64,000 nucleotides of DNA. Source: Trichoplax sp. H2. Lineage: Eukaryota > Placozoa > Uniplacotomia > Trichoplacea. Shown here piece after piece: positions 13,701-31,699 of the stretch. The stretch is taken from positions 310,001-374,000 of the forward strand of contig NOWV01000031.1 of assembly GCA_003344405.1 (NCBI GenBank), read 5' to 3'. Position numbers and translations under genes: made by a program. Under the pieces are notes generated by a model. The model worked only from the letters and a program-made list of their open reading frames with translations, did no database searches and had not been told where the DNA came from. The stretch's first letter is position 1; each line of letters starts with the position of its first letter.

Positions 13701-14536
13701 TATCGCGTTATCTCTACTTACCTAGTGCTTGCAATTAAAAAGTTAGTATAAAATCTCCTTGCTACCAAATTACTTTACGTAATCTATTTAGTTTATTGCT
13801 ATATGAGTAGATATCTCAAAATGTTAGTAAAGATATGTAGCAGTTATAGATACTATTACATACAAACTACCTGGGCTATCTAGACTAGTTCCCGTCACCT
13901 AGTGGAAACTACTAATAGTAGAATAACATCATTATGAAATGACTGCAATACGTGACGTTAATATCATCTCGAAATAGTCACTTGCGCAAGCTTTCTATCT
14001 AACATGTCATTAAAAATTATACTGTTACAATCTTTTAATCTAAAGCTCATTTTGGGTCTGTACTACGATCAGACAATCGTATGCTGAATGATTATGTAGT
14101 TCGAACATATACTGATAGCATTTAGATGAGTAACCTTTAATAAAGAAAGAGACACTCTATAATTTCAATAATCTTGATACAATAATATTAAGCTCGTGTG
14201 GTATATTAACAACTTTATCAATGATGTTATTCGTTATATTCAATGTTACTACGATATGAATATTGATAAATACTATAACAATTCCTGAATAATTTCACTC
14301 TATGTTTGTTTCACATCACAGCTCCCAGCTCATCACCAACCGGATTCCAATCACCAACATTCTTTATTCCAACAATTATTATTCCGACTTTCGCACCATC
14401 GCCTACAACTTCTAGTTGGGTATATGGTGTTGCCTCATCTGGTGTATTAGTTTTGTTGGCCTTTTTAAGCCTGATGGTTTGGCTATATCGTCGGCGCTAT
14501 ATAGTACGAGAGCAACAACGGTATCGAACTCTTTAA
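10745..14536 (+). CDS. Three-CUB-domain type I membrane protein (490 aa, six exons)
   Basis: Exons 10745-10799, 10888-11232, 11849-12217, 12915-13274, 13468-13596 and 14322-14536. The sum is 1473 nt, every intron is phase 1, and the stop is TAA. Exon 1 encodes a signal peptide (MAVTLPLLVLFVLFS). Exons 2, 3 and 4 each encode one CUB domain of about 115-123 residues with paired cysteines, the YDG turn (VTVYDG, MKLYDG) and a cysteine before the last strands. Exon 5 encodes a 43-residue cysteine-containing linker. Exon 6 encodes a Ser/Thr/Pro stalk, a transmembrane helix (ASSGVLVLLAFLSLMVWLY) and a short arginine-rich cytoplasmic tail. CUB domains mediate extracellular protein binding, so a cell-surface receptor or adhesion role is inferred. 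I find no named orthologue. A 3' fragment of a paralogue lies at 6225-7174. Confidence 0.88.
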
Positions 14537-15689
14537 GTTGCGCTTATGGACGTAGTTTTACACCGTTTCTAACTTTTCTTAAATATAATTCTACGTGTTA
14601 TAAACATAAGCCTGTTTCAATAGATCATTTTTCTTTTACATCAAAATAGCAATTTACAGTATCCAGACTGTTCAGTATTATGCTTGTAGTTTATCTTGAA
14701 TGTAGGCATTTGAAGTTGAATTTTCAGCATCTAGGTGTGTTATAAATCGACGTTTACGACGGCGAAAATATTAAAATTACAATAAAAAACTGCAACATAC
14801 TGTATCTGCTATCAGATTTGTCCTTTATGAAAATCTTCTAGCATCAAGAAGAACAGAGCCACTGGTCTCTCTTTAGATAAAACTGAACCCAAACTTTGCT
14901 CAAAAGTGGTTCAATTTGTGGCAAACCTACATAAACATTAGTTATCAGTACATAGATGAATAAGTGATTCATAATAATATAAAACTATGCAGTTATCTAT
15001 TAAAAATATTTAAAATTTCGCAACATCAACAACACAATCCTAGTTACGAGAGCGTACGTAATGCTATGAAAACTATACTAATATAGAATATCATGTTTAG
15101 TTATTAACAGTACCTTACAGTCTTGACTATTTTCAATGAATCATTGCTATTACATAATATATGATGGCATATGTTGTATCTAATTTTATTCGTATAATCT
15201 TGTTTTCTGTATTAGTTCTATCTCTATCACAGTAAATACTAGCGATTTCTGACTCAGATTAAGTTGTATTAGTTGCAACGCTTGTAATCTTAACACGGTA
15301 CTTTGCGACAGCTTACTTGTTACCCTTTAGTAAATACGACATCGGGAGCAAATTATGATTATAATCTACAATAAAACGTCCATTTTCTCTATAGCCTTGA
15401 AGTAATTCTCTAAATGATGACAAATTACGCTATAGCGGATACATCAAGCCCTCGATCCCAACATCCATTTATATGGCACAAAATTTACCCATTACTTGGG
15501 TACTTTTAGTTCATGAGCTATCAATTTTCTACGATTACTTCCATTGCCTATCAAATGATTCTAGAGCTATAATATTATTTCACTAACGCTGATTTCATAG
15601 TTAAATTGAACTCTAGTAGATGTTTGATGTTAATTGCTGAGAGCATCTCTGGCACATAATGACATACAGACTATTTGGTATTACTATTT
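14537..15689. other. CUB gene 3' flank, no gene seen
   Basis: 14537-14910 matches 7175-7540 (for example CTAGGTGTGTTATAAATCGA and CTCTCTTTAGA near its end), so the duplicated CUB block extends past the stop codon. I see no coding signal in 14911-15689. Confidence 0.5.
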
Positions 15690-16500
15690 TGGAAGTATAT
15701 GATTGTATTTCGATTCTAGAATACTGACCAGAATAAACATCATTGTCAGTGATTATTGTGGGACTAGAAATGCTAACTTTAATACGTTGAAAGAATGCCT
15801 ATGATATAGCCCTTTGCAGATTCATTTTCCTACCAATTTTGCCATGATGTAAATTCTGCAGCTACTGCAACTGAAAATAGAATAGCTTCTGTATTTATTA
15901 CATGGCGTTATTGTACAGAGATTTAGCTTTAACTACGTGTGTAACAATATTATTTCTTAGTCATAATTTTAATTAATAATATAATCATCATTCCTTAATC
16001 TTAATCATTATTTCTTCCTGGATTTCAATTTTGAAACTTTCGATTTTGACATACATTCTATGGCAGATTTCGATGAACTGCTGAAATCGACGTATGTTAA
16101 GGTTGCGCCATTTTGAGATACATTTTGCGCTCGAGAATAGTTTCAATCTTTCTTGATTAAAATCACCTCTACATATTTACACTAATCTACGTATACGACT
16201 TGAACGGCTTTAAACCACTTGACATAAAAATAAATAAAGCGATTGTAAAATCTTTTAATATTGTTTGCTTGAAGATTACTCGTTTAAGTAAAGCGATAAG
16301 CGCATCGTTAGCTACCATAACTGATTACTCTGCTATGCTATCCCCATCAGTACAAACTGTATGCCGCGATTGATATAGATAAAGCGTTTGTATGTTGAAC
16401 ACTTGAATGTATATTAGAATCATGATTCGATAAATACGAGACAGTATTGTAAGCTTGTGGATAATTATAATTGAAAGGGGATTTCATTTTGTTGCAATCG
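15690..16500 (+). pseudogene. Scrambled copine relics and copine 3' flank
   Basis: At about 15742-15795 the copine sequence corresponding to SVIIVG is readable (LSVIIVGLEM, then stops). At 15808-15892 follows the sequence corresponding to FPTNFAP and the AAATA/AEDGTAS region. This is the reverse of the normal order, in which FPTNFAP precedes SVIIVG. From 15950 to 16500 the sequence follows the non-coding copine 3' flank (compare 1090-1690). All frames are broken. Confidence 0.65.
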
Positions 16501-16609
16501 CTGCTTCAATAAAGTGCTCGACTTCATTAAAATGATATGGACAAATTACCTTAGGAGGGCTCCAAGCTAGAATAGACTATGATTGCATCCATAATCCTAC
16601 ATAAGTACA

Positions 16610-17075
16610 AATGTAGACTAAATTAATTTCCTTATACACTATGCAGCCAACAGATTGACAGGGAATTAGCTGAAGTTCTAGATCCAATTGAGAGCACCAA
16701 CCTTGATGATGATTTGGTATCAAATATACCACATGTCAATGGCACAAATGTAGAGTCTAAATTGATTTCCTTATACACTAGACCATAGTTGAGAGGGGGT
16801 AAGCAGTAATTTAAATAATTTTTGCTATTCACGTATGGTCTATTGTACACTACACAGCCTGTTAACAGATTGACTGGGAATTAGCTCAAGTTTTAGATCC
16901 AATTGAGAGCACCAACATTGATGATGATTTGGTATCAAATATACCACATGTCAATGGCACAAATGTAGACTAAATTGATTTCCTTGTACACTATACAGCC
17001 AGCAAATTCACTGGGAATTCGCTAAAGTTCCAGATCCAATGGAGAGCATCAACATTGATGACGATTTGATATCAG
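16610..17075 (+). repeat. About 140-bp repeat, three units
   Basis: Units start at about 16610, 16746 and 16965. They share TGTAGACTAA, GAGAGCACCAAC and TGATTTGGTATCAAATATAC-type boxes with the units at 3341-3625 and 5990-6122. The middle unit carries a small insertion (see 16779-16842). Confidence 0.75.
16779..16842. mobile_element. Tiny MITE-like insertion in the middle 140-bp unit
   Basis: About 64 bp interrupt the unit where the other copies run on without a break. The insertion is bounded by perfect 9-bp inverted repeats, TAGACCATA (16779-16787) and TATGGTCTA (16834-16842). It is non-autonomous in size. A target duplication is not clear. Confidence 0.35.
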
Positions 17076-17294
17076 TCAAGCACGTAGTGAATTGTATGCT
17101 TTGCCTAATACTTGTACTCCTATCATACAGTACACTGTAGTATGTATATTTATATAGGATCTACATGATTAGTTAGAACATTCTATTGATACTAATGAGT
17201 AGCTGACTATTGCTCAGTTAATCTACTTATGATTACTTGGTGCTTTAATGTTGTCTTGCTACGAGATCGATCAATATCCAACTGCCTGGTAGCA

Positions 17295-17327
17295 AGAAAA
17301 CGATGATGGCGGCCATCATCGTTTTCT
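17295..17327. promoter_or_regulatory. Perfect 16-bp-arm palindrome with an ATGGCGGC core upstream of METTL22
   Basis: Arms AGAAAACGATGATGGC (17295-17310) and its exact reverse complement (17312-17327) flank a single G. The centre reads GATGGCGGCCATC. GCCGCCAT/ATGGCGGC is the core of the YY1 consensus in animals, usually found near start sites. Here it lies about 510 bp before the METTL22 ATG. The matching site of the dead copy has lost both the core and the symmetry. Its function is inferred. Confidence 0.45.
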
Positions 17328-17838
17328 CTTATTTGCCCCTTGGAGCCTCTGCTATGATTACAGTGTATAGTGAACTTCATACTGTAAAAACTGACAGAGT
17401 CGACTACAACTGTATCAAATTAATCTCGTACTGTACACTGTGAAGTACAGTATAAAGTTCAATTCTGTTGATCGACGCTGTCAGAGACTGCAACCTGCTT
17501 TGCCAATGGACTACTCCATATTTGTAGTTATGATTATTGCTGTTAGTTATTGACAAACTAAGCTAAATGAAGTCTCATCCGGTATTAGAAACACTGCTGT
17601 CATCTGTAGTCTAGCTAATAATCGGATTACATATTCCCGGAGTCTGGTATTATCGCCAATGTTGTAAGCACACTTGCAACAGCAAGTCCATGTTTCAGCT
17701 CAGCTAAAGCAAAACTCGTCCATAAATAATCTTGTTTCAGTATTAGAGTTGAACTAGTTAGTATTCCTAAATGGAATCCAACGATCCAACGTATTATTCA
17801 AAGTAGTGAGTACGGACGACTTATCCTAGGCTAGTTGG

Positions 17839-18834
17839 ATGATTTCTATGGCACAACCTGAAGATTTGATATTATCCGATGTCTATTTATCCAGCTACAA
17901 CCAAACTCAAGCTCTGCAACCTCATCAGTCTGCAAGACAATGTCCTTATGATGAAAAGATAACTCGATTCGCTTATCGGACTAGAAGCGAGCAAGAAGAG
18001 GAGGATGATGATGATCGATCAGACATGAGATTCGATAGCGATGGAGATATGCAGTTGCAGCGCAGAAAAATAAACAAGGAGAGCTTTGCAAGATCGGTGC
18101 TCATACGACACTGCATGGCCACACCTTTACAGCAAGTGGGTTTACAAGTTTGGAGAGGAGCTCTGCTAATGTGTGATTTTATACTTCATCATGTTCAGCT
18201 ATTTCGAGAATGTTATTGTTTAGAATTAGGAGCAGGTGTTGGCCTAGCGAGTCTAATAGTAGCGCCCTATGCAAAACGCGTTTATGCAACTGATATTGGT
18301 GACGATATTCTAAAAAATTGCTACCTCAATCTTAACTACAATGAACATTTACTTACCAATAGATCAATTTATGATATCATTCGAGTTCGAGAATTAAATT
18401 GGCTAGATGGTATACCGAAACTAGATTCTAATAGCGCAGCCAGTACAATAAACGGTCAATTTTCGTGGCTAAAGGATGATCTTCTCGAATTGTATGATTG
18501 TGTCGATACGATAATCGCGTGCGATGTTATTTATGATGATAACCAAACAAGTGCATTATTAACATTAATCAAAGATATACTAACGCTAAGGAATCCGAAA
18601 AATAGTAGAAAAACTGTTTATGTAGCTATGGAAAAAAGAATTAATTTTACTTTAATAGATTTAGAGGAAACTGCACCAGCTTATAATCATTTCCTCAGCA
18701 GCTTGGATGAGCTGATAGTAAAGAATGACTGCAAGCTTACTGCTCAACGAATTGATATCAGTTTCCCACAATACTTTCAATATGAACGCGTAAAGCAATT
18801 AGAGTTATGGAAATTGACTGCTGGCCTGGAATAG
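17839..18834 (+). CDS. METTL22: METTL22-like protein-lysine methyltransferase (331 aa, intronless)
   Basis: Seven-beta-strand SAM-dependent methyltransferase of the METTL21/22 group. Human METTL22 trimethylates a lysine of the DNA/RNA-binding protein KIN17. Visible are the family signature MATPLQQVGLQVWRGALL (about residues 93-110), motif I LELGAGVGLAS (128-138), ATDIG after the second strand, the DxxY motif in ACDVIYDDNQTS that marks this lysine-methyltransferase group, and the C-terminal SFPQYF, YERVKQLELWKL. The N-terminal 90 residues include an acidic run (EQEEEDDDD). The start could be Met1 or Met4. The gene is one uninterrupted frame, unlike its intron-rich neighbours, which could indicate an old retrocopy. 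A dead copy lies at 4410-5290. Confidence 0.92.
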   Translation: MISMAQPEDLILSDVYLSSYNQTQALQPHQSARQCPYDEKITRFAYRTRSEQEEEDDDDRSDMRFDSDGDMQLQRRKINKESFARSVLIRHCMATPLQQVGLQVWRGALLMCDFILHHVQLFRECYCLELGAGVGLASLIVAPYAKRVYATDIGDDILKNCYLNLNYNEHLLTNRSIYDIIRVRELNWLDGIPKLDSNSAASTINGQFSWLKDDLLELYDCVDTIIACDVIYDDNQTSALLTLIKDILTLRNPKNSRKTVYVAMEKRINFTLIDLEETAPAYNHFLSSLDELIVKNDCKLTAQRIDISFPQYFQYERVKQLELWKLTAGLE

Positions 18835-20230
18835 TCTTGCAGCAGGACGGTATTCCAGTAAAAAAATGACTAAAATAATATTTAGTAGTTTAAATGATAA
18901 TGTCAACCGATCTAATAGTAAAACTCTCATCAACGTATCATAGAAGTTCTTGTTAAACAGCATCTATTACTGATATCATGCTAGAATCAATGAATGGATA
19001 CAATTACTAATGGTGTTTTTTAGCAACATCCTCTATCCATTATTGTATCAGCTAAACTTCTAACTTACTACGATTGAGTAAATGCCTACATAAAACGTTA
19101 TTTCTTACTGTCAGGTGTTCCGTGGTATAATCAATCCATCACCACCTTTACGTTGGGTTTCGCACCTCCATTACTAGGATTAATACTGTATAGCATAGAA
19201 GTGATATTCAACATTATAAAAAGTGATCATTACGACCAGGAAATTTTGACTGCAAATTTAACAATTTACAGGATTATCCACTCGCAATGTCTTATATCTT
19301 GCGTACTTGTTGTAGATTTGATTACAATCAATTAACTTATGATATTTACTAAGTAATGTACAAAAGATTCTAGACATCGCCTCCATTATTAATTCAATTA
19401 TTTGTTGTTCTTGCAATCTATCTCGTAAATAAATTGTTTAGTAATGTATTCCATGAATGACACAAGCTAACTAATTTTCTCCTATCGGATTCTGAGGATT
19501 TATTTTTAAAGTAATTCGATACCAATATATCGAATCATTCCTATCATGAGATAAAGCTAACCAGACAATGATTTCACTACAGTGCAGGTAAAATTCGAAA
19601 TACATTTATTAACATTACAGGAGAATCGCCATAAATTCAAAAAGAGCGAAATGTTAGTAATTACAATGCAATGGTATTCTACAATATAGTCCTTGACGTC
19701 GTTCATAATATTGATATAATGAAGTGATCATTGCAAGAAATGTTGTAAGTCCGCTTAGATAAATCATACTGAGCATCGTAAATAATTAATATTAACTGTA
19801 CATTTATGCCCAAATCTGCACGAACCTTACCCTAAAATATACGGTTAAAATAGCAATGCAATCAGAAGCGACTGCAAATTATAGCTCTGGTAACAGTATG
19901 ATGTTGCCAATTTCGTAACAAAAGGAAAAAGACTATAAATTGCATTATATACAGTATAGTACGTCATGACTTCAAATTTCCTTGACAGAAAGGAGTAAAA
20001 CATATTTCTTCAGTTATTAATTAATTATTTATCATAATTACCAGTCTTAATTTAATAGTATACGTATAATACAAATTCTAAAATCTAAGATTTAAAATCT
20101 GTTCATAGAATGACTTCGTCCTACAACAGTTGCATAAGAATTTACCATTTTTAAGATCACATCAATATTATAGGTTTAAAAGAGAATAAAAGTTTGTATC
20201 ACGGCTTATCTCATCCACCATTTTCAGGCT
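18835..20230. other. Intergenic region between METTL22 and SUZ12
   Basis: AT-rich. The only notable piece is an open frame at about 19115-19335 preceded by an AG. It starts VPWYNQSITTFTLGF and contains a hydrophobic stretch (PLLGLILYSIEVIF). It has no matching partner exon in view and may be chance. Confidence 0.4.
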
Positions 20231-28062
<7,832 letters not shown>

Positions 28063-28820
28063 AATGCAGTCTAATAGTAGAATCCAACGGCCAATAAGAA
28101 AGCAAATAACCAATTGGAATAATCCAGTTCAACAACAACCACGAAGATGGAAAAAGTTCAAGCAGCTGGCTGCAATCACCCGCCAAATGCAAGTTGCCCC
28201 TTGGAAAAGAAAATGCCAGTCATGCATCCAACGACAACTCTTCTACTGCCAAATCATTTCTCCCTCTCGACCTACCTTACCAACCACAAGTTCAATCATC
28301 CACCATGAACCAAGAGGTAAGAACGAGGTGAATTAAGATCCAAATTGGCACAGCAAGATTGATTTACAATCTTCACCAAGCGTCGACAAGGAGCTAATGC
28401 TAATTCCACCTGGCCAATTTGAGCATGGATTGCGCCGGCCTAGTTACTACGGTTACAGGAGAGCCGAGCACCCAGAGAGATGGAGGCATGGAATATCCTA
28501 TACGTTGTCATGCTGTTGGAAATGATGACAGTGGCAATAAGACAATTTTAGTGGTGTATTGGATGCAATGGTAACAACAACATGGTGGTATGGTAGAGTA
28601 GACTGACGTCTTGCAGGTCACCAATAGCGGGAATGAGGATCGGATGGAGGTGATGCATGCCCATAGTCAAGGCTATAGCGTGTCCGATACGTTGCTCAGA
28701 GTACAGTATTCAGTAGAGTATTGCACGAGCAAATCGCTTTGGCCAACAAAGGAATCATGGAGGGCCTTATGGACAAAGACTTCTTGCACGCTATTTCTTT
28801 CCTCTTTGAGGCCATTTCTC
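28063..28820. other. Upstream region of SUZ12
   Basis: Less AT-rich than the neighbourhood. An open frame at 28064-28336 on the plus strand starts two bases beyond the SUZ12 ATG and resembles no family I know. Promoter elements were not identified. Confidence 0.4.
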
Positions 28821-31680
28821 TCTATTCCAGCAGACTTTTAAAGGTCTTGATCAGGCTAGAAATGGAAAGAAAGCTCTGTCCAATTAGGGCCTATACTTTC
28901 ATGCAGTTCGACGTTGATGTTAGTCATTTATGCAGGCCCATTGGGGACCAACGAGATCCACAAAATGGCCAATACTTTCTTACAAGCTGAATAACATCAA
29001 TTCTACCTTGGTGTTCATCAATACCTTGGCTTGATAATTCTCTAGCAGACTAGAACAGGTCTTGTTGATCAGGCTAGAAATGGAAAGAAAGCTCTGTCCA
29101 ATTAGGGCCTATACTTTCATACAGTTCGACGTTGATGTTATTCATTTATGCAGGCCCATTGGGGACCAACGAGATCCACAAAATGGCCAATTGGGTCAGT
29201 AGATGGCCAATACTTTCTTACAAGCTGAATAACATCAATTCTACATTGGTGTTCATCAATACCTTGGCTTGATAATTCTCTAGCAGACTAGAACAGGTCT
29301 TGTTGATCAGGCTAGAAATGGATAGAAAGCTCTGTCCAATTAGGGGCCTATTCTTTCATGCACTTTGACGTTGATGTTTGTCATTTGTGCAGGCCAATTG
29401 GCGACCAACGGGATCTACAAAATGGCCAATTTGATGAGTAGATGGCCAATACTTTCTCACAAGCTGCATAATTCAATCCTACGTTGATGTTCATCAATAT
29501 GATATCCTTTTCCTATTCTAGTTTGAGTAAAATAAATTGTATGTGGAAATTCGAACTTTCGAATGGGATAATAGGGCTAAAATACTCCCTTCGCTACCAC
29601 TACAAATTGAAATGATGTACTGTTCATTTCCACTCGCAAAATCGACATAGACGCCACATTGCCTATCCATTGCGACTAGAATTTCTTGCCAATGCAATGA
29701 CTATTTCCTATTCTAAATCAATTCAATCTGGAAATTTGAGGTTAGACAAGGCCATAAACGATATGACTTAGATACTTTGTTGGCTACCGCTGGAAATGGA
29801 GATTTTAAATACGACCTATTTCCCACGCAAATTTATACCAATCCCTTATATAAAATACGGCCATACTTTATAAGAAGTTGAATAATATGAAACCATGACT
29901 TCATATTAGCATTCTGTCTAATTCCTATTCCAAATGAATTAGACTTGATCAATTTCAGATCGAAACTACGCCATAGATAATAGGCGACTTGATCAATTTC
30001 CTATCGAAACGAGGCAATAGATAATAGACGGTTTGATCAATTTCAGATCGAAACTACGCCATAGATAATAGGCGACTTGATCAATTTCCTATCGAAACGA
30101 GGCAATAGATAATAGACGGTTTGATCAATTTCAAATCGAAACGAGGCCATCGATAATAGGCTATTTGATCAATGTCAAATCGAAACGAGGCCATAGATAA
30201 TCCGTGACTTAATCCATTTCAAATCAAAACTAGGCTATAAATTAAAATGCGACTTGATCAATTTCAAATCGAAACGAGGCCATAGATAATACGCGACTTG
30301 ATCAAAATGCGACTTGATCAATTTCAAATCGAAACGAGGCCATAGATAATACGCGACTTGATCCATTTCAAATCAAAACTAGGCTAGCAACTAAAATGCG
30401 ACTTGATCAATTTCTAATCGAAACTAGCCTATAGATAATATGGCTCTGATATTTTGTAGGCTATCGTTAGAAATTCAATTTACATGCTGTCTATTCGGCT
30501 CGTAAATCTGTATTAAGCCTTATAAAATGCAGCCATACTGTCTTACAAGTAGGACTACCATTTCCTACTCTAAATAATCCGATCTGGAAGTTCTAGGTTT
30601 AGACAAGGCCATAAACAATATGACTAAGATACTTTGTTGACTACCGTTGGAAATTCAATTTTAAATGCTACCTATTTCGCACTCAAATCCATATCAATCC
30701 TTATAAAATATGGCCAAACTTGAGAAAAAGTTGAATAACATTAAACCATGCGTCTTTATTAGCATTGCGTCTATTTCCTATTCTAAATGAATTAGACTTG
30801 ATCAATTTCAACTTCCTATTGTAAATAAATTTGATCTGAAAAATTCTAAGTTTAAGCGAGACCATCCATAAACAATATGAATAAGATGCTTTGGTGGCTA
30901 TCGTTAGAAATTCAATTTAGATACTGCCTATTTCGGACACAAATCCTTATGAATACGGCTATCCTTTAAAAAAAATTGACTAACATTAAATCATACATTC
31001 ATGTTGGTATTTTATTCATTTCCTATTCTAAATGAATTAGGCTTGGTCAATTCCAAGTCTAAACTAACCCATAGATAATCATAATATAGCCGAGATACTT
31101 TGTAGACTAGCGCTAGAAATTCAATTCATATACTCTTTATAAGGCTCGTATATCTATATATAAAGACTTATAAAATGCGGCCATACTTTCTGTAAGTTGA
31201 ACGGCCATTCCTATTCTAAATGAATTCAATCTGGAAAATTCCAAGTCTAGACAAGATCATAAACAATACGGATAAGATACTTTATTGGCTACCATTCGAA
31301 ATCCAATTTAGATGCTGCCTATTTCGGACTCAAAATTCATGCAAAGTCTTATATACGCGTGTAAAATGCAGCCATACTTTTAACAAGTTGAATGACATTT
31401 AACCATGTATTTATACTAGCTTTATGTCCATTTCCTATTCTGAATGAGTTGGTTATTAATAATATGGCTAAGATATTTTGTAGGCTACCACGAGAGATTC
31501 AATTTACATACTGCCCAGTTCACTTTGCAAATCCATGCAAAGTCTTACAAAATATGGATATACATTTTAACTCTCTGAATGACATTTATAATCCCTCCGT
31601 TCGCATTAACGTGATGTCTGTTTCCTATTGTAAATGAAAATTCCTAGTTTAGGCTAGGCTACTGCTACAAATTTAATTGA
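28821..31680. repeat. Satellite-like tract, units of about 200-240 bp
   Basis: Three well-preserved units of about 220-240 bp start near 28821, 29041 and 29281 (TAGAAATGGAAAGAAAGCTC, AACGAGATCCACAAAATGG, TTGGTGTTCATCAATA). From 29510 to 31630 follow degenerate units. Each is marked by TTTCCTATTCTAAATGA-like boxes (29511, 29707, 29917, 30563, 30775, 31019, 31205, 31432, 31620), a GGCCATACTTT box and a GTTGAATAACAT box. Open frames at 31220-31402 and 31392-31637 are products of this repeat. Confidence 0.75.
29936..30425. repeat. 44-bp tandem array nested in the satellite tract
   Basis: About eleven units of the form GACTTGATCAATTTCAAATC, then GAAACGAGGCCATAGATAAT and a four-base tail. Two sub-variants alternate in the first part (AACTACGCCA versus AACGAGGCAA), which suggests duplication of two-unit blocks. 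One truncated unit lies at about 30296. Confidence 0.85.
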
Positions 31681-31699
31681 GATGCGAACCGAAATAGAC

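Noticed and set aside
19115-19335. Hydrophobic exon-like frame after METTL22
   Set aside because: One AG in front but no compatible upstream donor or partner exon; kept only as a note in the intergenic entry.
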